Below, in pieces: positions 1-4,817 of a stretch of 6,557 bases of DNA. The position numbers and the translations under genes are program-made. Numbering within the stretch: position 1 is the first letter of the stretch; each line of letters opens with the position of its first letter. The stretch covers positions 1 through 6,557 of the forward strand of contig CAAGEB010000078.1 of NCBI GenBank assembly GCA_900768705.1, in the 5' to 3' direction. This DNA comes from Oscillospiraceae bacterium (lineage in GTDB: Bacteria; Bacillota; Clostridia; Oscillospirales; Ruminococcaceae). The notes beneath the pieces are model-generated. The model saw only the letters and a program-made list of their open reading frames with translations. It was not told where the DNA came from and made no database searches.

Positions 1-142
1 AACAGACTGCCACTTTGTTACGGGGGCGTGGGGGCGTTAGCCCCCACAAGCGGGCAAGGGGTACGCAGTACCCCTCTATCTCCCCCTTCCCCCGACGGGG
101 GAAGGGGGTTAGGGGGATAGGGGCGGCAAAGAACAGACTTAT
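1..142. repeat. GC-rich hairpin cluster, non-coding
   Basis: No credible gene is seen here. Three perfect inverted repeats follow one another. An 8-bp stem (28-35 with 40-47) closes a GTTA loop. A 7-bp stem (58-64 with 68-74) closes a GCA loop. A 12-bp C/G stem (82-93 with 97-108) closes a GAC loop. The last is flanked by partly pairing CTATC (76-80) and GATAG (116-120). The base composition is unlike the adjacent genes. A weaker C/G hairpin of similar form precedes the repeat at 4028, which suggests that both clusters belong to one family of dispersed intergenic elements. Function unknown; the strong stems could block transcription arriving from either side. Confidence 0.6.
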
Positions 143-144
143 TA

Positions 145-280
145 CCTTACAGGCACAGACTAAATCATATTGCAGAGTACAGTTGGGAATTGCCAGCGGC
201 GCAAACAGTATGTTTGCGCAGTTGCCCCAAAAGCGCAACACGATGTTGCGCAACAAAGGGCAGCGGCTTCACGCCGCATC
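145..280. repeat. Dispersed repeat copy 1 (modules B then A)
   Basis: Module B (145-196) matches 4108-4160 at 39 of 53 positions by eye. It also matches, in inverted form, about 3864-3908. Module A (199-262) matches 4028-4091 at 62 of 64 positions. Module A contains two perfect hairpins: a 9-bp stem (199-207 with 211-219) and an 8-bp stem (233-240 with 244-251). A 5-bp stem (263-267 with 273-277) follows. Similarity to the other copy continues through the bases that form the aguB stop codon (281-283), so the repeat lies directly against the end of the operon. It resembles REP/MITE-type non-coding elements; no transposase is present. Confidence 0.75.
229..251 (-). terminator. Probable intrinsic terminator of the agu operon
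   Basis: Read on the minus strand, an 8-bp perfect stem with a TCG loop (251 down to 233) is followed by TTTT (232-229). It lies about 30 bases past the aguB stop. A second small hairpin (277-263) sits between the stop and this one. The T run is short, so strength is uncertain. The hairpin is part of the dispersed repeat, so the repeat seems to provide the operon's transcription end. Confidence 0.5.
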
Positions 281-1150
281 TTACCTCTGGGTAATCCGCC
301 CGTACATCTCCGGTCGTCTGTCACGGAAAACTCCCCAGGACAAGCGGAAATCCCGTATCTCGTCCAGGTCAAAGCTATGGATCAGAATGCACTCCGAGCT
401 TATGTCGGCAGATTCAAGTAGTTCCCCGGTTCCGTCGGTAATGAAGCTGGAACCGTAGAAATTAAGCTCGCTCTTCTGATGTGCGTTGCCCTCGTCGGGG
501 AGAATTTTTTCAAGCCCCACACGGTTTGCTGCAATAACAGGCAATAAATTTGCCGCAGAATGACCCTGCATACACCGTCTCCAATGGGGCATACTGTCAC
601 ACTCTATAATGGGTTCGCTGCCGATTGCGGTGGGATAAAGCAACATTTCAGCTCCGTCCAGTGCCATACACCTTGCCGCCTCGGGAAACCACTGATCCCA
701 GCATATTCCCACTCCGATTTTTCCGCAATGGGTATCCCATACCTTAAAGCCTGTGCCGCCGGGGGTAAAATAGAATTTTTCCTGATAAAAATGATCGTCG
801 GGAATGTGGGTTTTCCGATATACACCCAACAGCTTTCCGCAGTCCAGCATTGCAATACTGTTATACAGCACATTCCCGTCACGCTCGTAAACGCTTATTG
901 GCATTGCAAGGGAAAGCTCCTTTGAAACCCGGGAAAATCGCTTTACAGCAGGATTTTCCTCAATGGGCTTTGCCAGCGAATAGCTCTCGTATCTCCGTTC
1001 CTGACAGAAATATTTTGTTTCAAAAAGTTCCGGCAAAAGCACCACATCCGCACCCTTTGCCGCCGCTTCCCGAACCAGCTTTTCAGCCTTTTCAATAACT
1101 CCCTCTGCGGGAATGCTCATCTGAATTGCCGCTGCTGTTACTTTCCTCAT
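281..1150 (-). CDS. aguB: N-carbamoylputrescine amidase
   Basis: This 289-residue nitrilase-superfamily hydrolase converts N-carbamoylputrescine to putrescine, CO2 and ammonia, the last step of the agmatine route. It should be cytoplasmic. The catalytic triad is visible: Glu41 in LLPELFE, Lys113 in YRKTHIPD and Cys150 in GVGICWDQWFPE. The C-terminal FRDRRPEMYG block is typical of AguB, and the length matches the family. I chose the ATG at 1148-1150 because AGAGGA lies 9 bases before it and family alignments begin with MRKVTAAAIQ. A TTG six codons upstream (1168) overlaps the preceding gene and has no better site. It is the last gene of the operon, one base after the DUF1835/DUF3658 gene. The catalytic core is intact, and the partner aguA two genes upstream supports the assignment. 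Confidence 0.95.
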   Translation of the reverse strand: MRKVTAAAIQMSIPAEGVIEKAEKLVREAAAKGADVVLLPELFETKYFCQERRYESYSLAKPIEENPAVKRFSRVSKELSLAMPISVYERDGNVLYNSIAMLDCGKLLGVYRKTHIPDDHFYQEKFYFTPGGTGFKVWDTHCGKIGVGICWDQWFPEAARCMALDGAEMLLYPTAIGSEPIIECDSMPHWRRCMQGHSAANLLPVIAANRVGLEKILPDEGNAHQKSELNFYGSSFITDGTGELLESADISSECILIHSFDLDEIRDFRLSWGVFRDRRPEMYGRITQR

Positions 1151-1151
1151 C

Positions 1152-1949
1152 TCATTGAATCCTCTCAATCACCCGATTATATTTTGAAGGATCATCCTTG
1201 ACAACACGGATTTTTCCTGTGCCTATAAAATGCTCTATCCTCTTGGCAAACCAATAATCTCCCACTCCGATTTGATTTTCCGAAAGAATTTTTCCGATAA
1301 GCACAACTTCCTTCATGGGCTGTGACAAATATTTCCGTATTAGAAAATCATAAAAATTCACAGGTGCGCTTATTACTTCACTGCCCAGAACCACCCGAAG
1401 CGGCGAATTTTCCCTTTGCAGCTTTCTCCACTTTTCTGCACAGGCACTGATTTCACGGGGAGATATAACCATTGAATCCGACAATGATTTTATAAAAAAT
1501 CCGGGTTCCGACTCACCCCAGGAATAATGCTCGGTTATATCATCACTGTAAACCGACATTTTCCGTGCCAGTCTTACAATCTGAACCTCGCCGCGGTAAT
1601 TTTCCAGCAGGGTGCAGAGGTGCAGAAAACCGCAGCGGGAATAGGCGCAGTCGCTGAGCCATACCCGTACTTTTTTTGTCCCGGAAAGCTTTTTTTCAAA
1701 ATCGGACAGCATTTTTTCGGGAGAAGGAAAGCCCTCATCCGGATTTATTTCATTATCCCATTGCCCCTGAAAATACAGGCTTTCTATCAGCTCGCGGCGG
1801 TATTCGCTGCCCATAGGCTTGCGTATGTCTCCCACATCTGCCATAAGGCACAGCGGCACTGCCTCTCCAAATCTTTCATCATCCTCCGAGGCGCACAAAA
1901 GCGCTCCTGCTTCGCCGTCGCCGAAAAGAACTTCAATTGTTTCAGTCAT
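1152..1949 (-). CDS. DUF1835 / DUF3658 domain protein
   Basis: The product is 265 residues, with no signal peptide or membrane segment, so probably cytoplasmic. The N-terminal part (about 1-135) fits DUF1835: it begins IEVLFGDGEAGALL, and RVWLSD (95-100) is followed by a Cys/Gly-containing helix. The C-terminal part (about 165-255) fits DUF3658: WRKLQRENSPLRV (174-186), then NFYDFLI, LIGKIL and GVGDYWFAKRIEHFI. I know of no biochemical role for this pair of domains. It starts one base after the aguA stop and ends one base before aguB, with its ribosome site (GGGAG) inside the last aguA codons, so it is very likely co-translated with the two putrescine enzymes. That points to a link with agmatine or putrescine metabolism or its control, but this is inference from position only. 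Confidence 0.88.
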   Translation of the reverse strand: MTETIEVLFGDGEAGALLCASEDDERFGEAVPLCLMADVGDIRKPMGSEYRRELIESLYFQGQWDNEINPDEGFPSPEKMLSDFEKKLSGTKKVRVWLSDCAYSRCGFLHLCTLLENYRGEVQIVRLARKMSVYSDDITEHYSWGESEPGFFIKSLSDSMVISPREISACAEKWRKLQRENSPLRVVLGSEVISAPVNFYDFLIRKYLSQPMKEVVLIGKILSENQIGVGDYWFAKRIEHFIGTGKIRVVKDDPSKYNRVIERIQ

Positions 1950-1950
1950 T

Positions 1951-3051
1951 TTAATTACTCCCTTTCATCGGAATTTGCTGCGTTATACAATGAATATTCC
2001 CGCCGCCTATAAGAATATCCCGGGCATATACGGGAATTATCTTCCTTGTGGGAAAAAGCTCCGACAGCTTTTCTTTGGCAGGTTCGTCTGCCGGGTCGCC
2101 GAAGAATGGCATTACCACTGCTCCGTTGGAAATATAAAAATTTACATAGGAAGCCGCAAGACGCTCGCCGGGGGTTCGTGTGGGCTGAAAATCGCAGGTA
2201 TCCAGTCCTTCGCACTCCTGCTCCGTAATAGTAACGGGCTTCGGAAGATACAGCTTGTGTACCTTGATTTTTCGTCCCTTGGCGTCCGTGGAGTTTTCCA
2301 GAATGTCCAGACAGCTTTTCGACATTTCATACTGTGGGTCGTTTTTGTCGTCCGTCCAGGCGAGAACAACCTCTCCCGGTTTTACAAATGCGCAGATATT
2401 ATCTATATGTTCATTGGTTTCATCATTGTAAATACCGTTTTTCAGCCAGATTATACGGCTGACGCCAAGACATTCCCTGAGCTTGTCCTCTATCTGCTCC
2501 CTTGTCATACCCGGGTTTCGCCCCTTGCTGAGGAGACAGGCTTCGGTGGTTATGCAGGTTCCCTCGCCGTCCACATGAATTGAACCGCCCTCCAGCACAA
2601 AGCCCGACATATCGTACATATCAAAGTCGTAAAGATCGCAAAGCTTCCTTGCCATTTTGTCGTCCTTGTCCCAAGGAAAATACAGCCCGTCATAAAGTCC
2701 GCCCCAAGCATTGAAGCTCCAGTTTATGCCACGGATTTCCTTTCCGTTTGTGACAAAGGTTGGCGCATAATCCCTCGCCCATGAATCGTTGCTGCTCATT
2801 TCCACCACACGAATATTGTCGGGCAGCATACGGCGGGCGTTTTCGTACTGTGCGCCAGACGCACAGACCGTCACTTTTTCGCTTTCGGCTATCGCTTTAC
2901 ATACCTTAACAAAAGCCTTTCTTGAGGCATAGGCTCCGTATTGCCACGAATCGGATCTCTCGGGGAATATGAGTATGCAGCCGTAATGCTCCGACCATTC
3001 GGCAGGCATATAAAAACCGTCTGCACGGGGATTACTGTTTATAACCTTCAT
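1951..3051 (-). CDS. aguA: Agmatine deiminase
   Basis: This 366-residue enzyme hydrolyses agmatine to N-carbamoylputrescine and ammonia. It belongs to the guanidino-group-modifying (PPAD-type) fold and should be cytoplasmic. Active-site residues seen are Asp94 in SWARDYAP, Glu154 in LEGGSIHVDGEG, His215 and Asp217 in ETNEHIDN, and the nucleophile Cys355 in GGGNIHCITQQ. Length and motif spacing are those of full-length AguA. Many family members have GH rather than EH before the catalytic His; EH does not remove a catalytic residue. The ATG at 3049-3051 follows GTGAGG by 6 bases and begins the usual N-terminal block. It is the first gene of a three-gene operon with its own promoter. No arginine decarboxylase is in the window, so agmatine must come from an enzyme encoded elsewhere or from uptake. 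Confidence 0.96.
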   Translation of the reverse strand: MKVINSNPRADGFYMPAEWSEHYGCILIFPERSDSWQYGAYASRKAFVKVCKAIAESEKVTVCASGAQYENARRMLPDNIRVVEMSSNDSWARDYAPTFVTNGKEIRGINWSFNAWGGLYDGLYFPWDKDDKMARKLCDLYDFDMYDMSGFVLEGGSIHVDGEGTCITTEACLLSKGRNPGMTREQIEDKLRECLGVSRIIWLKNGIYNDETNEHIDNICAFVKPGEVVLAWTDDKNDPQYEMSKSCLDILENSTDAKGRKIKVHKLYLPKPVTITEQECEGLDTCDFQPTRTPGERLAASYVNFYISNGAVVMPFFGDPADEPAKEKLSELFPTRKIIPVYARDILIGGGNIHCITQQIPMKGSN

Positions 3052-3056
3052 AAACT

Positions 3057-3063
3057 ACCTCAC
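3057..3063 (-). promoter_or_regulatory. Ribosome binding site of aguA
   Basis: On the minus strand GTGAGGT lies about 5-6 bases before the aguA ATG and fixes that start. The leader from the predicted transcription start (about 3075) is only some 24 bases, with no visible attenuator or riboswitch. Confidence 0.7.
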
Positions 3064-3081
3064 TGTTATTACTCTGCTCTC

Positions 3082-3110
3082 ATTATAGCACATTAGCAGA
3101 GATAAATCAA
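3082..3110 (-). promoter_or_regulatory. Sigma-A promoter of the aguA operon
   Basis: On the minus strand, TTGATT (3110-3105) and TATAAT (3087-3082) are separated by 17 bases. TGC directly before the -10 makes it an extended -10. Predicted start of transcription is near 3075. It is a close match to the housekeeping consensus and is the only good promoter seen for the three-gene operon. Confidence 0.8.
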
Positions 3111-3126
3111 CAATTTTATGGATTTT

Positions 3127-3143
3127 ATGTAAAAAATTTACAT
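3127..3143. promoter_or_regulatory. Palindrome upstream of aguA promoter, possible operator
   Basis: ATGTAAA (3127-3133) and TTTACAT (3137-3143) form a perfect 7-3-7 inverted repeat. It lies 16 bases upstream of the aguA -35, inside the divergent region. The symmetry and position fit a binding site for a dimeric regulator, but the region is AT-rich and chance is a real alternative. I cannot name the regulator. Confidence 0.35.
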
Positions 3144-3232
3144 TTGTTGTGAAAATTTTCTGTTTGTATATTGTGCAGAAAAACAAAAAGCAGGAAAAAA
3201 AGGGCTGAATTGGGATTTTTTAAGCAACATTA

Positions 3233-3261
3233 TTGACATTTTTGTATAAATATGTTATAAT
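3233..3261 (+). promoter_or_regulatory. Perfect consensus promoter for first DUF4190-like gene
   Basis: TTGACA (3233-3238) and TATAAT (3256-3261) are exactly 17 bases apart. TGT before the -10 gives an extended -10. Both hexamers match the sigma-A consensus fully, so strong expression is expected unless repressed. Transcription should start near 3268, giving a leader of about 137 bases. Confidence 0.88.
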
Positions 3262-3290
3262 AAATATAAGGCGTTTATTATAGATCTTAA

Positions 3291-3363
3291 TGCCTTGCAC
3301 ATCCGTTCGCCTTCGGCGAACTCCGTGCATATCGGCAAATTGTACCATAACCTTACGGTTATG
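3291..3363 (+). promoter_or_regulatory. Structured 5' leader with two hairpins
   Basis: The leader between the promoter and the ATG holds an extended hairpin at 3291-3337. Its pairs are TGCC/GGCA, TGCAC/GTGCA and a GTTCGCC/GGCGAAC tip with a TTC loop, separated by small internal loops. A second 7-bp hairpin follows (3346-3352 with 3357-3363, loop TTAC). Neither is followed by a T run, so they are not plain terminators. They could protect the mRNA end or control translation. No known riboswitch class was recognised. A TATAAT at 3365-3370 with upstream TGA could be a minor second -10, but its -35 is poor. Confidence 0.5.
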
Positions 3364-3404
3364 ATATAATAAGTACTTAATAAATAATTCGGAGGTAATT
3401 TACT

Positions 3405-3764
3405 ATGGGAAAGAATTAGGCAATTGTTTCGTTGGTTCTCGCAGTGGTTGGTCTTGTAGGCGTTTGGATACCCTATGTATGTTTGCTTTCACCGTTCTGT
3501 GCAATTGCAGGCATTATTGTTGCGGCTGTGGCACTTAGCAAAATCAAGAAAAGCGGACAGACATCCGGCGGCGCAAAGGGAATGGCTATTGCGGGTCTGG
3601 TTATCAGCATTATCGGCACAGTTGAGAATCTGGTATTCTACGGCTGCGTAATCTGCACAGTTTGCTTCGTAGGTCAGGCACTGTCTCAGGCAGGAATTGA
3701 CTGGTCACAGTTTGGTAATATTCAGGACTTTATGGAATCCATAAAGAATCTTCCCACAGCCTGA
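3405..3764 (+). CDS. DUF4190-like small membrane protein with in-frame TAG at codon 5
   Basis: GGAGG (3391-3395) stands 9 bases before ATG 3405. The reading frame is M-G-K-N-TAG-AIVSLVLAVVG and then stays open to TGA at 3762, 119 codons in all. Homology to the intact paralogue at 4418 begins right after the TAG (SLVL in both), so the amber codon lies inside the ancestral gene, where the paralogue has lysine. Three membrane segments are seen at about residues 6-26, 30-46 and 60-90. The loop KIKKSGQTSGGAKG between the second and third is typical of DUF4190. A CxxCxxC motif (Cys81, 84, 87) ends the third helix and a short polar tail follows. If TAG terminates, only a product from TTG 3432 or GTG 3444 could form, lacking part of helix 1 and with a poor ribosome site. 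The gene may be a recent pseudogene, recoded, or a sequencing error. Its function is unknown. Confidence 0.75.
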
Positions 3765-3786
3765 AAAACCACAATCTGACTTTCAG

Positions 3787-3818
3787 AATCCCTTCCGCAA
3801 GGAAGGGATTTCAGTTTG
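3787..3818 (+). terminator. Probable terminator after first DUF4190-like gene
   Basis: A perfect 10-bp stem (3787-3796 with 3801-3810) closes a GCAA tetraloop, 23 bases past the stop at 3764. The following bases are T-rich but interrupted (TCAGTTTGTC), so termination may be incomplete. Confidence 0.6.
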
Positions 3819-3850
3819 TCTATAAACTTACCGTATGCGTTGTTGCCTTT

Positions 3851-3908
3851 TGCCCATTGTTGTCCGCTGCCAATTCCCAAAGGTACTTTGTAATATTGAT
3901 TGAGTATC
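3851..3908 (-). repeat. Dispersed repeat copy 3, inverted and truncated
   Basis: Read on the minus strand, 3908-3864 matches module B of the left-end copy, including GGGAATTGGCAGCGG against GGGAATTGCCAGCGG. It is followed by CAACAATGGGCA (3862-3851), which matches the end of module A. The two hairpins of module A appear to be deleted. The B-A order is the same as at 145-280 but the orientation is opposite to the neighbouring copy at 4028-4160. Confidence 0.6.
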
Positions 3909-3944
3909 AGTTGTAATGTAAAAGGAAGCTAAAAGCAAACTCCG

Positions 3945-3998
3945 GTCTGTGCAAAGGGTAAGATTACCCGGCGGTTTAGCAAGGCTTAACTCACAGAC
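3945..3998 (+). other. Possible three-way-junction RNA
   Basis: GTCTGTG (3945-3951) pairs perfectly with CACAGAC (3992-3998). Inside lie a 5-bp hairpin GGGTA/TACCC (3956-3960 with 3965-3969, loop AGAT) and a hairpin GTTTAGC/GCTTAAC with one T-T mismatch (3974-3980 with 3984-3990, loop AAG). Together these would form a compact three-way junction of 54 bases. It matches no RNA family I recognise and has no obvious promoter of its own. It lies inside the repeat cluster, so it may simply be part of that element. Confidence 0.35.
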
Positions 3999-3999
3999 T

Positions 4000-4160
4000 A
4001 ACCCTCTTTTTCAAGGGGGGTTCGGGGGCGCAAACAGGATGTTTGCGCAGTTGCCCCAAAAGCGCAACACGATGTTGCACAACAAAGGGCAATAGGCGTC
4101 ACGCCGCCCTTACAGGCGAAACGCAATTCACATTGCAAAGTACCGTTCGGAAATGGCAGG
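4000..4160. repeat. Dispersed repeat copy 2 (modules C, A, B)
   Basis: A pyrimidine/G-rich hairpin (4000-4006 with 4016-4022) leads into module A (4028-4091), which is 62/64 identical to 199-262. The 9-bp hairpin keeps both arms with a changed loop (GTA to GGA); the second hairpin has one arm base changed (4079). A GGCG/CGCC hairpin and an outer AAGGGC/GCCCTT pairing follow. Module B (4108-4160) comes after, about 74% identical to 145-196. Here A precedes B, while the left-end copy has B before A, which suggests an alternating array from which pieces were kept. A weak third A-like remnant may follow near 4172-4185. No coding sequence is seen. Confidence 0.7.
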
Positions 4161-4324
4161 CTGGGAGAAAGTGTTGTTCAACAATCTGAAATCCTTTCCG
4201 AAAGAGGAGTTCTTCTTTCACGGTTTATAGGAATATGTATCCTAAAAGTTTGATATTGTCGAAAATGAACAAAATTCATTTAAAAGTTTGTATAACATTT
4301 AATATGATTAGGTATATATTTTTA
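4161..4324. promoter_or_regulatory. Intergenic stretch with paired repeats upstream of second DUF4190-like gene
   Basis: No gene is seen. TAAAAGTTTG occurs twice in direct orientation (4243-4252 and 4281-4290). Between them lies a 7-5-7 inverted repeat, AAATGAA (4263-4269) with TTCATTT (4275-4281). The cluster ends about 35 bases before the -35 at 4325, a usual place for activator or repressor sites. The region is AT-rich, so part of this may be chance. Confidence 0.3.
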
Positions 4325-4353
4325 TTGACAATTATTCTCGTTTGTGGTATAAT
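4325..4353 (+). promoter_or_regulatory. Perfect consensus promoter for second DUF4190-like gene
   Basis: TTGACA (4325-4330) and TATAAT (4348-4353) are 17 bases apart, with TGG before the -10 (extended -10). It has the same architecture as the promoter at 3233-3261, including the TTATTGACA context, although the spacer sequences differ. Transcription should start near 4360. Confidence 0.88.
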
Positions 4354-4363
4354 TCTTGTTGAA

Positions 4364-4392
4364 TGAAAAGCGGATATATACTTCGCTTTTCA
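4364..4392 (+). promoter_or_regulatory. 5' leader hairpin of second DUF4190-like gene
   Basis: TGAAAAGCG (4364-4372) pairs perfectly with CGCTTTTCA (4384-4392) around an 11-base loop, a few bases after the predicted transcription start. It can extend by TTG/CAA across a two-base bulge. It ends 13 bases before the GGAGG. A stabilising 5' stem is the simplest reading; translational control is possible. Confidence 0.5.
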
Positions 4393-4417
4393 CAATATTA
4401 CAAATGGAGGAATTATT

Positions 4418-4723
4418 ATGGATATTAAAAAAATGTCAACCTTATCTCTTGTACTGGGAATAGTCTGTGCAGTGGGTGCGTTGTGTCCCGTATTCCGCTT
4501 TGCTGCGCCTTTTGTGTCGGTAGTCGGTGTAATTTTCGGCGCACTTGCACTTAAAAAGCTTAAAGCAGAGGGTACTGACGAGGGTAAAACCAAGGCACTC
4601 GTTGCTGTAATCATCGGAATAGTGGCATTTATTGAAAGCAGCATAATCTTCGGAATAACCATTCCTACCTGTGTTGCGGGAGAACAGGTTCACGGTCTTA
4701 TTCCTCTGCCTATGAATACATAA
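4418..4723 (+). CDS. DUF4190-like small membrane protein
   Basis: A 101-residue protein with three predicted membrane segments at about residues 8-26, 29-46 and 60-83. A short charged loop, KKLKAEGTDEGKTK (46-59), joins the second and third, the layout of DUF4190-type proteins. The start is firm: GGAGG (4406-4410) lies 7 bases before ATG 4418. It is a paralogue of the gene at 3405, sharing SLVL in helix 1, the aliphatic second helix ending in ALxKxK, and the A-x-x-I-G third helix. It is more diverged in sequence and lacks the CxxCxxC motif and long tail; one Cys (85) lies after helix 3. It is monocistronic, with its own promoter and a strong terminator. The molecular function of the family is not known to me; a location in the cytoplasmic membrane is inferred. 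Confidence 0.85.
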   Translation: MDIKKMSTLSLVLGIVCAVGALCPVFRFAAPFVSVVGVIFGALALKKLKAEGTDEGKTKALVAVIIGIVAFIESSIIFGITIPTCVAGEQVHGLIPLPMNT

Positions 4724-4755
4724 TACAGTCCCGATCCGCAAAGGGCTGTTGACCG

Positions 4756-4797
4756 AAAAATCCGGAGTTTTCCGATAAGGAACGCTCCGGATTTTTT
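4756..4797. terminator. Bidirectional intrinsic terminator
   Basis: A 12-bp perfect stem (4756-4767 with 4785-4796) closes a 17-base loop that itself holds TTCC/GGAA. On the plus strand the arm runs into a T7 tract followed by more T-rich sequence, ending the small membrane gene. On the minus strand the far arm ends in TTTTT, so it can also end the convergent dockerin gene that stops at 4818. Confidence 0.88.
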
Positions 4798-4817
4798 TAT
4801 TATTCTTTTTTGTTAGT

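Noticed and set aside
15..458. A 147-codon plus-strand frame through the left-end repeats
   Set aside because: It runs through hairpin repeats and then antisense to aguB, has no ribosome site and resembles no protein.
1151..1168. TTG 1168 as the aguB start, giving 295 residues
   Set aside because: The ATG at 1150 has a well-spaced AGAGGA and agrees with the usual family N-terminus; the TTG would overlap the preceding gene.
1819..2583. A long plus-strand frame opposite aguA and the DUF1835/DUF3658 gene
   Set aside because: It is antisense to two well-supported genes and its translation shows no domain.
3340..3370. A second promoter with TATAAT at 3365-3370
   Set aside because: The -35 (TTGTAC) is weak and 19 bases away, and the region overlaps the leader hairpin; the promoter at 3233 is far better.
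3945..3998. tRNA gene
   Set aside because: The 7-bp closing stem resembles an acceptor, but the unit is only 54 bases and lacks T-loop and anticodon arm signatures.
3840..4165. CRISPR array
   Set aside because: The repeats are few, of different kinds, in mixed orientation and without regular unique spacers, and there are no cas genes.
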